Positions 1 to 10,145 of a stretch of DNA of 64,000 nucleotides are shown here, in pieces (position 1 is the first letter of the stretch; the number at the start of each line of letters is the position of its first letter). The notes under the pieces were generated by a model. It was not told the DNA's origin, ran no database searches, and saw nothing but the letters and a program-made list of their open reading frames with translations. This DNA comes from Gammaproteobacteria bacterium. GTDB taxonomy: Bacteria > Pseudomonadota > Gammaproteobacteria > DSM-16500. The DNA lies in NCBI GenBank assembly GCA_031291255.1, contig JARLJN010000008.1, forward strand, positions 62,001-126,000, in the 5' to 3' direction. Made by a program: the position numbers and the translations under genes.

Positions 1-949
1 ATTCTATCCAGTAGCGTGCAACCATGGCTGCATGATAACTGGTTCCGCATGCAACGAGATGTACGTGTCTCACATTGGGGAATATCGCTTTAGCTTGTAA
101 ACCAAATGCAGTATCTAGCACGGTATCTTTATACAGACGGCCTTCAAGACAAGCAGCAATAGCTTGAGGTTGTTCGTAAATTTCTTTGCTCATGTAGTGA
201 CGATATTCACCGCGCTCAACGACATCACAATTGATTTCTAAGGTATGTAATTTACGTTCTACCAGCGTGTTGTCAGCATAAATTTTAATATGATCAGCTG
301 TGATTTCCGCAATGTCATTGTCTTCTAAGTAATAAAATTGTTGAGCCACTGGAAATAACGCTAAGGGATCGGACGCAATAAAATTTTCGCCTAAGCCTTT
401 GCCTATAACCAGAGGGCTGCCTTGACGTACTGCAATTAAACGTTGTGGTGCATGCGTGGAAAGTATGCCTAGCGCATAAGCGCCTTCTAATTCTGCAACA
501 GCATTTTTAACTGCAGTTAACAGATCAGGTGTTAGCTTGAAATGAGAATGAAGTAAGTGAACAACCACTTCGGTATCAGTTTCAGATGTGAATTGATAAC
601 CTAAGCTGATAAGTTTTTCTCGTAAAGCTGCAAAGTTTTCTATAATGCCATTGTGTACGAGAGCAAATTCATTCGCAGACATTAATGGATGCGCATTGTG
701 TTCAGCAGGAGCGCCATGTGTGGCCCAGCGTGTATGTGCGATACCCGTGTTCCCTTGCAGAGGTGTAAGCAGTAAAGCTTTTTCTAATTCACTGACTTTA
801 CCTTTGGCACGCACTCTTTGTAATTGTGTTTGGGTATTTAAAACAGCAACGCCTGCAGAATCATATCCTCTGTATTCTAAGCGTCTTAATCCTTCTATGA
901 GTATTCTTTCTATGTTGCGTTCTGATACTGCGCCTACGATACCGCACAT
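1..949 (-). CDS. glmS: Glucosamine--fructose-6-phosphate aminotransferase, N-terminal part (gene cut by window edge)
   Basis: Makes glucosamine-6-phosphate from fructose-6-phosphate and glutamine, the entry step to UDP-GlcNAc for peptidoglycan and LPS. I read it by hand on the reverse strand: it starts MCGIVGAVSERN at 949 and stays open to base 1, 316 codons. Cys2 is the glutaminase nucleophile of the class II amidotransferase domain; EYRGYDSAG, HTRWATHG and HNGIIEN are family motifs. The start of the sugar isomerase (SIS) domain is reached near VRHVHLVACGTSYHA. The C-terminal isomerase half lies outside the window. The start follows the glmU stop codon by one base, so glmU-glmS is an operon with tight, possibly coupled translation. 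The identity is certain. Confidence 0.97.
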   Translation of the reverse strand, partial: MCGIVGAVSERNIERILIEGLRRLEYRGYDSAGVAVLNTQTQLQRVRAKGKVSELEKALLLTPLQGNTGIAHTRWATHGAPAEHNAHPLMSANEFALVHNGIIENFAALREKLISLGYQFTSETDTEVVVHLLHSHFKLTPDLLTAVKNAVAELEGAYALGILSTHAPQRLIAVRQGSPLVIGKGLGENFIASDPLALFPVAQQFYYLEDNDIAEITADHIKIYADNTLVERKLHTLEINCDVVERGEYRHYMSKEIYEQPQAIAACLEGRLYKDTVLDTAFGLQAKAIFPNVRHVHLVACGTSYHAAMVARYWIE

Positions 950-950
950 A

Positions 951-2321
951 TTAAATTTCCTTTTTCTTAGGTCGTTGCCAATTTTCAATGCTGCGTTGTT
1001 GGCTGCGACAAATAGTGAGTTGGTCAGCTGGCGCGTTGCGTGTGATAGTAGAGCCTGCGCCTATGGTTGCTCCCGTGCCTATAGAAACGGGCGCGACTAA
1101 CTGTGTATCAGAGCCTATAAATGCATAATCGCCAATGACAGTTCTATGTTTATTGACGCCGTCATAATTGCAGGTAATCGTTCCCGCCCCTATATTGACG
1201 TGTTTTCCTATATCGCTATCACCTATATAACTTAAATGATTTATTTTACTGCCCTGTCCTATGATGGAATTTTTTATTTCAACAAAGTTGCCGACATGCG
1301 TGTTTGTTGCGAGCTCTGTGCCAGGACGTATGCGTGCAAAAGGTCCTATCACACAATGGTCAGAAATTTCTGCACCGTCTAACACGCTGTTAGCTTTGAT
1401 TTCTACATAATTTCCTATGATCACATTATGTAAAGTCACATTAGGGCCTATAGTGCAGTGATGTCCTATTTTACAATGCCCTGAAAAAATAACATTGATA
1501 TCAACTGTGGTGTCTTGTTCTATCATTAATTCACCGCGCACATCTATGCGGGAAGGATCATATAACGTTACACCATTACGCATTAATTTTTCTGCTTGTT
1601 GTTTTTGATAGATGCGTTCCAGCGTGGCTAATTGTACGCGATCATTAACACCTAAAATTTCTTCATGCATTAATGGCTGTAAACTGTGTATGGAAATATT
1701 TTCTTTGGCGGCGTTCGCAATAATGTCAGTGAGATAATATTCTTTTTGTGCATTATTATTTTGTAATAGCGGCAGCCATTTTTTTAAAAGTTGTGCAGGG
1801 ATAAGATAAATTCCCGAATTAATTTCTTTCAGTAAACGCTGTTCGGCACTCGCATCTTTTTCTTCGATGATGCTAGAAATAGTATTTTGATTGTCACGTA
1901 TAATGCGTCCGAATCCATGAGGATTAGGGACTTCTGCCGTGAGTATGCCTATGGCATCTTTGGGTGTGGTATCCATTAAATTTTTTAAAGTGGCTGTGCT
2001 GATCAGAGGAACATCACCGTACAGAATGAGTACACGACTGTTTTTATCTATGAGCGGCAGAGCTTGAAGCACTGCATGGCCTGTGCCCAGCAGCTCAGTT
2101 TGAGGAACCCAATGTACATTAAGATGCGCAAGGGCATGCTGTACTTGGCCGCCTTCATGACCAAATATGACTATGGGCGCATCTGCGGTCTGTAGTGAGG
2201 ATGCGGTATTAACTACATGTTCCAACAAGGGTTTATCGGCTAAACGATGTAAAATTTTCGGCAAATCCGAATGCATACGCTTGCCTTGGCCGGCGGCGAG
2301 AATCACAACACTAACAGACAT
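951..2321 (-). CDS. glmU: Bifunctional GlmU: N-acetylglucosamine-1-phosphate uridyltransferase / glucosamine-1-phosphate acetyltransferase
   Basis: Cytoplasmic enzyme that acetylates glucosamine-1-phosphate and then joins it to UTP, giving UDP-GlcNAc. The 456-residue length matches the family. The N-terminal pyrophosphorylase domain opens with VVILAAGQGKRM and has the LYGDVPL and TGHAVLQAL motifs; residues from about 250 form a left-handed beta-helix of hexapeptide repeats (IGHHCTIGPNVTL and similar) with the acetyltransferase region around NYDGVNKHRT. It is the first gene of a minus-strand glmU-glmS pair. In many gammaproteobacteria glmUS follows atpC; here it lies on the other side of parB and in the opposite orientation, so the region has been rearranged. 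Confidence 0.97.
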   Translation of the reverse strand: MSVSVVILAAGQGKRMHSDLPKILHRLADKPLLEHVVNTASSLQTADAPIVIFGHEGGQVQHALAHLNVHWVPQTELLGTGHAVLQALPLIDKNSRVLILYGDVPLISTATLKNLMDTTPKDAIGILTAEVPNPHGFGRIIRDNQNTISSIIEEKDASAEQRLLKEINSGIYLIPAQLLKKWLPLLQNNNAQKEYYLTDIIANAAKENISIHSLQPLMHEEILGVNDRVQLATLERIYQKQQAEKLMRNGVTLYDPSRIDVRGELMIEQDTTVDINVIFSGHCKIGHHCTIGPNVTLHNVIIGNYVEIKANSVLDGAEISDHCVIGPFARIRPGTELATNTHVGNFVEIKNSIIGQGSKINHLSYIGDSDIGKHVNIGAGTITCNYDGVNKHRTVIGDYAFIGSDTQLVAPVSIGTGATIGAGSTITRNAPADQLTICRSQQRSIENWQRPKKKEI

Positions 2322-2359
2322 GGGCTTGATAACCTTTTGCTAAAAAGAAGGACAAGGGG

Positions 2360-2365
2360 ATTATA
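2360..2365 (-). promoter_or_regulatory. Candidate -10 box for glmU-glmS
   Basis: On the minus strand a perfect TATAAT lies 39 bases upstream of the glmU start. No good -35 hexamer is present at 16-18 bases, so this is a candidate only. The promoter would sit between the glmU start and the palindromic repeat at 2386-2417. Confidence 0.4.
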
Positions 2366-2385
2366 CACAAGTTAGTTCAAGGGGT

Positions 2386-2417
2386 GTAGCCCGGATTGAG
2401 TGCAGCGAAAATCCGGG
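2386..2417 (+). repeat. REP-like palindrome, CCGGATT type (single copy)
   Basis: A 32-base element starts with GTAG, then CCCGGATT, a GCAGCG centre and AAATCCGGG. It folds into a hairpin. The same family recurs at 18247, 25796, 32973, 33776 and 42661, and in a diverged form at 48002, always between genes. Confidence 0.85.
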
Positions 2418-2438
2418 TTGGGCTTCAAGAAGTTGCGC

Positions 2439-2729
2439 CTATTTATGATTTCTTCGATTTAAATCATGATCTGCTGATATTAAGAGAGGCTGTTGAGATA
2501 CTTTTTTCCTCGAAAAAAAAGCTAAACAACAGCATGGGGTTGCTTCATCTTCATCATTTTGTTGTGTTGCTGTTAATTCTTCGACTGAGGTGATGCGGCT
2601 ATTGGTTAATGCAGGCTTGGGCACGGCAATTTTTGTTTTAGTGGTTATGGGGGTGGCGGTCACTGCGTCATTGAGTTTGGTGTAACTAAATGCACCTATG
2701 TTTTCAGCGCGATTTTTTGCAAATGGCAT
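2439..2729 (-). CDS. Small hypothetical protein (96 aa)
   Basis: I do not recognise this protein. It has a basic N-terminus (MPFAKNRAENIG), a Thr/Ala-rich middle and a cluster of three cysteines (ATPCCCLAFF) near residue 66; there is no signal peptide and no clear domain. A purine-rich AGGAGAGGGGA stretch lies just upstream of the ATG and supports translation. The gene sits alone between glmU and the HD-domain gene, all on the minus strand. The Cys cluster next to aromatic residues could be a lipidation site or a membrane-contact patch, but that is speculation. Confidence 0.5.
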   Translation of the reverse strand: MPFAKNRAENIGAFSYTKLNDAVTATPITTKTKIAVPKPALTNSRITSVEELTATQQNDEDEATPCCCLAFFSRKKVSQQPLLISADHDLNRRNHK

Positions 2730-2795
2730 GGAATGTCCCCTCTCCTAATTTTTTTGGGTCACGAATGTATCAAATAGAGTAATAGGTTACAACTC

Positions 2796-4169
2796 TTATC
2801 CAAATTTTTCCGTGAGCTTTGCAATGATGTTTTTAATGTTTGGATTATCGATAATAAGGCTGTCTATACAAAGAAAAGCCGTATTTTCAAATTTATCAGA
2901 GATAGCATTTATCATAAGAGACATTTCGTTAATGGGTTTCACTTGTCCAGTTTCATTAACCACTAAAATAGGATCTTCTTCTATTGTATAAGATTGATGA
3001 GGGTTTTTGATAAGCGCAATTTGCCAGTCTTGAATAGTCTTGGTATGTGAAAGTTTAAAGTCTGTTAACATTTCTTCAGCAATTTTTATGTCTACGTAAT
3101 CTAGACGAATAATTTTTGGCATATCACGGTATTCAATTCGTCTCGCAATTTGTGCTGAAGCGTGATTATCATTTGTAGCAGATAACTGTTTCATAATTGC
3201 AAAAATATCATAATCACACAGTTCACGATAATCAGCATAATTTGCAGTTAAAAATTCTTCTTTAAATTTTTCAGTGTTGTCGGATAATTTAATTTTTTCA
3301 TTGAAGTGATTTGCTTGAATTAAAAATTTTCCTAGTCTCGTCGTTTTTAATTCGCTATAAGCGGGATGATGATCTATGCTTTCTGCTAAATTAATCAGTA
3401 ATTGTATGAGAAAAAATTCTAACGCTAATTTTTTTTGGTAGTGATAAATGTTGCGAGTCATTAAACGTCTAGCCATTAAATAATGTTCTACTACACCAAT
3501 TCCTTTATGCGTGATACCTAAACGCGGGCCATAATGTGAATCCACCATGGTCATGCAATTTAACATCCAACGAAAATCATATTGTCCGTAACTAACACCA
3601 CAGAAGTGACTGTCACGCAATAAATAATCTAATCTATCTGAATCAAGTTGTGAGGAAACAATATCTGCTAACACACGTTTTACAGTGGATTTATGCATAA
3701 TCATTTCTTCAATCTGAGTGAACTTTTCTAGTGTTAATGGAAATTTAGGATTACGTTTATTATATTTTTCAAAAAATTCAGGCTTGCGAAAATCAGCGAG
3801 AAAAAAGGGTGTCCATGCTTCATGTCGAATTAATTTATGATGAAAGATATCTTCGAAGGTATGAGAAAAAGGACCATGACCTATGTCGTGTAATAAGCAT
3901 GCGATAATAACTAACTGACGTTCTTCATCAGGCAGCCCAATTTTTTGTGAGATTTGACTGGCGACATAACAGCAGCCTAAACAATGATTAAAGCGAGTGT
4001 GAACTGCCCCTGGGAAAATATAATCGCCCATGCCTAATTGTTTGATATGTCTTAATCGTTGAAAGTTGGGGCTGTCTATAAAAGGTTTGATCCAGTTATC
4101 TTCGGCTGTGCTAAATTGCATAGTGCCGTGTACAGGATCTTTTATAGCATGAGAAATAATACTGGTCAT
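2796..4169 (-). CDS. HD-superfamily phosphohydrolase (dNTPase/SAMHD1-like family)
   Basis: A 457-residue metal-dependent phosphohydrolase of the HD superfamily. The start DPVHGTMQF, then NFQRLRHIKQLG, HTRFNHCLG (His57, His62), LLHDIGHGPFSH (His94-Asp95) and DSDRLDYLLRDS (about 175-186) are the ordered metal-binding and substrate motifs of the YwfO/SAMHD1-type group, rather than of classical Dgt dGTPases. Substrates in this group are usually nucleotides, especially dNTPs, but the specificity cannot be read from the sequence. The C-terminal third is alpha-helical and less conserved. It is monocistronic in appearance, with repeats upstream. The family is secure, the substrate is not. Confidence 0.85.
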   Translation of the reverse strand: MTSIISHAIKDPVHGTMQFSTAEDNWIKPFIDSPNFQRLRHIKQLGMGDYIFPGAVHTRFNHCLGCCYVASQISQKIGLPDEERQLVIIACLLHDIGHGPFSHTFEDIFHHKLIRHEAWTPFFLADFRKPEFFEKYNKRNPKFPLTLEKFTQIEEMIMHKSTVKRVLADIVSSQLDSDRLDYLLRDSHFCGVSYGQYDFRWMLNCMTMVDSHYGPRLGITHKGIGVVEHYLMARRLMTRNIYHYQKKLALEFFLIQLLINLAESIDHHPAYSELKTTRLGKFLIQANHFNEKIKLSDNTEKFKEEFLTANYADYRELCDYDIFAIMKQLSATNDNHASAQIARRIEYRDMPKIIRLDYVDIKIAEEMLTDFKLSHTKTIQDWQIALIKNPHQSYTIEEDPILVVNETGQVKPINEMSLMINAISDKFENTAFLCIDSLIIDNPNIKNIIAKLTEKFG

Positions 4170-4276
4170 GAGTGCGCACTTACTATTGGGTTGATTTACC
4201 GTGATTCTATCATGCTAAGCCTGAAAATAAGTAACTATTCATTGAATGAAATACCTATGAGTTGCCACTGTTAATT

Positions 4277-4306
4277 CCCGGACTCGCTACGCTTAGTCCG
4301 AGCTAC
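4277..4306 (+). repeat. REP-like palindrome, CCGGACT type
   Basis: A CCCGGACTCGC...GCTTAGTCCGAGCTAC hairpin unit ending in CTAC. The same family appears in the composite elements at 50758-50842 and 60417-60500. It lies in the 315-base gap between the HD gene and the ankyrin gene. Confidence 0.75.
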
Positions 4307-4381
4307 AAAAAAGCATTATTGCATACAAGTATCAAATTAATGCTTTTAAGATTTTTAAAAAAGTTACCTCAGTCAATTCCC

Positions 4382-4457
4382 GGGGTGGCGCGGAATGGAG
4401 GGCTCCCACCGCGCGGAGCTTGCGAGCACGGTGGGATACCTGCAGCGTCAGGACCCC
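4382..4457 (+). repeat. GC-rich hairpin element
   Basis: This short stretch is strikingly GC-rich in an AT-rich gap. It contains a 7-base stem CCCACCG (4405-4411) / CGGTGGG (4429-4435) with a small inner CGC/GCG pairing, and outer GGGGT / ACCCC arms. It does not code. It may be another dispersed palindromic repeat whose other copies lie outside the window, or a structured RNA. No further copy was seen here. Confidence 0.5.
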
Positions 4458-4484
4458 GCTCACTGAAGGTTGGTCTTCGCTTGT

Positions 4485-5984
4485 TTAATGCATTTTAAAT
4501 CCCAAATAACTTGTTGCTGAAATAATATTTTCTTTTAACTTTGTTACGCTATGGGTTAATGAGAAAAAACCATATGAATAAGTGCTAGTAGGGTTGGAAA
4601 AATTATTTGAAACGTCTTCAGTAGTTGCTGGTATATCTATCATGGCACTTGATGAAAGGACTGAAATTTTTTCTTCTGCAGGAGCAGGACATAATTCTGT
4701 TATCATGCGGCTTAAGTGCAGTTGATTTTTAGGGCTAAAAAATTTTTCTTTTATTTTGTAAATTGCTCGAATATTTTTTTCATGTGCTGCTATTTCAGTT
4801 ATAAGAGCATTAGAAATTTGATTTATATTTTTTATATTGATTAATAAAAAAAGAATGGCATCCCATCTTTTTTTAGATAAGGCTAATGATAAAATACAAT
4901 TATCTTTATCGATAAGATGTAAGGGGTTTGCGTTATTTGCTATTAACGTTTTAATAATAAGGATATGATTTTGTTCTACTGCATAGACTAATGGTGTTTT
5001 GTTGCTTTTGTCAGCGTGGTCGACTAGAGAATTATGTTGTAATAATGTTTCAGCAATTTCCAAATCATTGTTTTCTGCTGCATAATGCAAGGAGATTTTA
5101 TGATGTATGTTAATGGCATTAACCTGAGCGCCATGTGTTAATAAAAGATTTACAACGTCATAGCGAGAATAATTTACAGCAGTGAAAAGAGCAGTTTCCT
5201 GATTTAAATTGGGCATATTAACATTCACACCATTTTTTAAAAGCATGTGAATTGCATGGATGTCATTGTTTTCTGAGGCAAGGTGTAGAGAATTATTGCC
5301 AAGTGCGTCTTTTCTATTTAACTGTGCGTAAGAATCGGTGAGTTGTTTTTTTATTTCTATTTCATCTAAGCTATTTTCTGTGACATGGTGAGTAGCAATA
5401 TTGAAAAAAAGTGATAACGTGGGTGAGGGTTTTTTATTTATGGAAAGATACGTAAGAAAAATTTCATCAGTTAAACTTTTAATGCTTGAAAAAATTTTTG
5501 CTTTACCACTCACATAATTGGGGTCATATATATAATATTTCTCATCACGACAATAAATCCCTATGCTATGATCTATTCCAGATAAACAAATCATTTTTTC
5601 AGAATCAAGAATAGATTTTAACAGCCTATTTAAGTCACGGTGATTAAACACGCCTGAGAATGAAATTTTGTGAGGCACTTCAAGTAGTTTTTCTACATCA
5701 AATTGTTCTAGTTGGTTATCGTAATCGTTAGCATTTTGCAGCCATTCTATGCGTGCTATGAATTCGTCTATGCGATTTTCAAAAGGAGTGTACTGACTTA
5801 AAGGAAGTGAAATAATGTCTATTACGAGCTGGTAAAAAGAACTTTCTGTGCGCAGGGACATGTGATGCAGCCACAGCAGTGATAGTCCATGGCAATAACC
5901 CTGAGGTAATTTTGTAAGGCTTTTTTTGTTTGACAGGTATTCATTGAGCTTTTCAATAAGTTTATTTTGGTCGAAAGTGAACAT
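4485..5984 (-). CDS. Candidate effector: YopT/AvrPphB-like cysteine protease head with ankyrin repeats
   Basis: A 499-residue protein with two parts. Residues 1 to about 190 carry GYCHGLSLLW (Cys31), GIDHSIGIY (His139) and YYIYDPNY (Asp154), spaced and patterned like the Cys-His-Asp triad of C58 papain-fold proteases such as YopT and AvrPphB. Residues about 227-380 hold about five ankyrin repeats (for example NNSLHLASENND and ISLHYAAENNDLEIAETLL). The tail is low-complexity and Ser/Thr-rich. I chose the ATG at 5984, seven bases after AGGAG; a TTG two codons upstream overlaps the ribosome site. No signal peptide is visible, as expected for a type IV secretion substrate. Catalysis and secretion are inferred; the ankyrin repeats are clear. 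Confidence 0.75.
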   Translation of the reverse strand: MFTFDQNKLIEKLNEYLSNKKSLTKLPQGYCHGLSLLWLHHMSLRTESSFYQLVIDIISLPLSQYTPFENRIDEFIARIEWLQNANDYDNQLEQFDVEKLLEVPHKISFSGVFNHRDLNRLLKSILDSEKMICLSGIDHSIGIYCRDEKYYIYDPNYVSGKAKIFSSIKSLTDEIFLTYLSINKKPSPTLSLFFNIATHHVTENSLDEIEIKKQLTDSYAQLNRKDALGNNSLHLASENNDIHAIHMLLKNGVNVNMPNLNQETALFTAVNYSRYDVVNLLLTHGAQVNAINIHHKISLHYAAENNDLEIAETLLQHNSLVDHADKSNKTPLVYAVEQNHILIIKTLIANNANPLHLIDKDNCILSLALSKKRWDAILFLLINIKNINQISNALITEIAAHEKNIRAIYKIKEKFFSPKNQLHLSRMITELCPAPAEEKISVLSSSAMIDIPATTEDVSNNFSNPTSTYSYGFFSLTHSVTKLKENIISATSYLGFKMH

Positions 5985-6148
5985 AGGCAAACTCCTGTTA
6001 TAACCTACCCTTTCATATAGAACTGAATAAGCTTAGGCCAAAATTCTTAACAAAATATTAAGTGATTGTGCAATCGTCTCTGGCAGTTAACACGCTGATT
6101 GATTAAGATGTAACGATATTTTCATCGTTGCTCTTCAAGGATACTCAG

Positions 6149-7023
6149 ATGGTTAAAAAACGTGGGTTAGGCAAGTCATTAGATGCGCTATTAATAGGCT
6201 CATTCTCTAATTCTGCTCAATCTGTTGGTAATGAACATGCTGCCGATACGCTTGCAAAATTATCAGTTGATGTTATTCAAAGAGGAAAATACCAACCTAG
6301 ACGCGGTATGGATCCTGAAGCACTGGAAGAATTAGCTAACTCAATTAGAGCACAAGGCATTATTCAACCTATAGTAGTGCGTCAAATCGCAAGCGGCCGT
6401 TATGAAATTGTTGCGGGAGAACGCCGATGGCGTGCTGCACAAATGGCAGGGTTAACTGAAATTCCAGCATTGATACGCGATATTCCTGATGAAGCAGCTG
6501 TTGCAATAGCATTAATCGAAAATATTCAACGTGAAAGTTTAAATCCTATTGAAGAGTCTATGGCGCTGCAGCGTTTATTAGAAGAATTCTCTATGACGCA
6601 TCAACAAGTCGCGGATGCAGTCGGTAAATCCCGCGCCACCGTGAGTAATTTATTACGTTTATTAGCACTGAACGAAGATGTAAAAGCGATGCTGGAGATA
6701 GGCGATTTGGAAATGGGGCATGCGCGTGCATTGCTCACATTAGATAATAAATTACAACTTGATGCAGCTGAAATTATTATTGCGAAAGGATTGTCCGTAC
6801 GAGAAACCGAAGAATTGGTAAGACGTATGCAATTACCTTCTGAATTGGTTCAGTCCATGACTAAGCCTGTAGATCCAGACATTAAACGTTTACAACAAGA
6901 TTTAACACATCGTATACGCTTGCCTGTGGTGATTCATTGCAACGCAAAAGGTAAGGGTAAGCTGGTAATACAATACAGCAACATCACAGAATTGGATAAG
7001 TTGTTAGAGTATTTTCAAGTTGG

Positions 7024-7027
<4 letters not shown>
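6149..7027 (+). CDS. parB: Chromosome-partitioning protein ParB
   Basis: DNA-binding CTP-dependent clamp that loads on parS and spreads, working with ParA in chromosome segregation. The protein (292 aa) begins MVKKRGLGKSLDALL; GERRWRA near residue 95 and ENIQRESLNPIEE are the conserved ParB/Srx motifs, followed by a helix-turn-helix (HQQVADAVGKSRATVSN) and a C-terminal dimerisation region. The start is the ATG at 6149 with AAGGA eight bases upstream, not the TTG at 6128. parA, normally directly upstream, is not in the window; the protease-ankyrin gene is divergent there. I saw no parS-like TGTTTCACGTGAAACA nearby. Confidence 0.95.
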
Positions 7028-7389
<362 letters not shown>

Positions 7390-7497
7390 TGAGGGTATCC
7401 TGATACGACAGATATGTTATTTTCTGGGCCATATTGTATCTGCTTGTTACTCACGTTGCCATAGTATGGCGGATCACAAGAAAAAATGATTAGTGCA

Positions 7498-7526
7498 TTG
7501 CAGTGCCCATAAAAAGTCTTTATACT
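7498..7526 (+). promoter_or_regulatory. Sigma70-type promoter of the atp operon
   Basis: TTGCAG (7498-7503) and TATACT (7521-7526) are separated by exactly 17 bases, close to the sigma70 consensus, 43 bases before the atpI start. This is the only strong promoter pattern seen for the nine-gene ATP synthase operon. Confidence 0.75.
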
Positions 7527-7568
7527 CCGCCCCTATCTCCGGATCACCAATGTGAAAGCTTAATCTTG

Positions 7569-8743
<1,175 letters not shown>

Positions 8744-8804
8744 TTGTTGCAGTGCAGTGTAGAAAAAAGTTTAAATTTTATTGGTTTTTTTGAGGAGAAG
8801 TTAG

Positions 8805-9104
<300 letters not shown>

Positions 9105-9127
9105 AGTTTAACAAGTGAGGATGTGGG

Positions 9128-9598
9128 ATGGATATTAATGCAACCTTATTAGGTCAGTTGATTACTTTTATCATCTTGGTCTGGTTCACCATGAAATATG
9201 TGTGGCCGCCTATTACTAGCGCAATCAGCGAACGTGAAAAAAAGATTGCTGATGGATTAGAAGCTGGGGAGCGTGCTAAACGCGAACTTGAGCTTGCTGA
9301 ACATAAAGCATTAGATATCGTCCGTGTTGCTAAGAGTGATGCTGCACACATAATAGATCTTGCTCATAAACGTTCTGTGCAGCTAGTCGATGAAGCAAAA
9401 GAAGATGCTCGCGTAGAAGGCAAACGTATACTTGAACAAGCTCATGAAGAGTTTGCGAGAGATGTCAGCCGAACAAAAGAAGAGTTACGTTTGAGATTGG
9501 CGGGCTTAGCAATTGCTGGTGCTGAAAAAGTAATAAAAAGAAATTTGGATGCAACTACGCAAGCTAATTTGTTAGATGACTTTGTAGCTGAATTATGA
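9128..9598 (+). CDS. atpF: ATP synthase F0 subunit b
   Basis: Peripheral stalk subunit of 156 residues. One N-terminal transmembrane helix ([20 protein letters not shown]) is followed by a long charged amphipathic helix, [20 protein letters not shown] onward, which dimerises and reaches up to subunit delta. The length and layout equal E. coli AtpF (156 aa). GAGG lies upstream. The stop overlaps the atpH start (ATGA). Confidence 0.96.
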   Translation: MDINATLLGQLITFIILVWFTMKYVWPPITSAISEREKKIADGLEAGERAKRELELAEHKALDIVRVAKSDAAHIIDLAHKRSVQLVDEAKEDARVEGKRILEQAHEEFARDVSRTKEELRLRLAGLAIAGAEKVIKRNLDATTQANLLDDFVAEL

Positions 9599-10134
9599 TG
9601 AATAGTGGAAAAATGACAACGATAGCAAGACCTTATGCTGCTGCTGCATTTGAATATGCAGCGTCCGCAAAAGATTTTTCTAATTGGAATGTGATGTTAG
9701 AAAAAGCCGCATATATAGCAGCAGATGCCTCTGTTATGCAGCTATTATGTAATCCACAAGTCAGCACAGAACAATTGAAAGATTTATTCTGTGACATCTT
9801 AAAGCCTGTATTAAATACGCAAATGCAAAATTTTATTTGGCTGTTAGCCGAGAATAATCGCTTAGTTGCTTTGCCTGATATTGCAATGCTTTTTAAAACT
9901 TCATTAGCAACACAAGAAAAAACATTGAATGCAGAAGTTGTCTCCGCAGTAGAACTCGATAAAGCCTACCAACAAAAACTCACAAAAGCCCTCACGAAAC
10001 GCTTTGAGCGCCAAGTTGAACTGAGCTACCAGATTGATCCAACGTTGCTGGGCGGTGTTATTGTTCGAGCTGGCGATATGGTTATTGACGGCTCCGTGCG
10101 TGGAAAGTTAACACGATTACTAGACTCTTTTTAA
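9595..10134 (+). CDS. atpH: ATP synthase F1 subunit delta
   Basis: Connects the F1 head to the b-subunit stalk. [14 protein letters not shown] near the N-terminus and [20 protein letters not shown] near the C-terminus are the family signatures. The annotated start overlaps the atpF stop by four bases; an alternative ATG at 9613 (MTTIARPY) gives a length closer to E. coli AtpH (177 aa), and GTGGAA precedes it. Either start gives a complete protein of 173-179 residues. Confidence 0.95.
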   Translation: MMNSGKMTTIARPYAAAAFEYAASAKDFSNWNVMLEKAAYIAADASVMQLLCNPQVSTEQLKDLFCDILKPVLNTQMQNFIWLLAENNRLVALPDIAMLFKTSLATQEKTLNAEVVSAVELDKAYQQKLTKALTKRFERQVELSYQIDPTLLGGVIVRAGDMVIDGSVRGKLTRLLDSF

Positions 10135-10145
10135 GGTATTAAATT

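Noticed and set aside
645..1100. Plus-strand frame opposite glmS and glmU
   Set aside because: It is a shadow of two certain genes on the other strand.
4262..4498. Plus-strand open frame of 78 codons
   Set aside because: It is made of the REP element and the GC-rich hairpin island, without ribosome site, and composition does not look like protein.
5985..5990. TTG start for the ankyrin protein
   Set aside because: The TTG overlaps the AGGAG site; ATG at 5984 is at the right distance.
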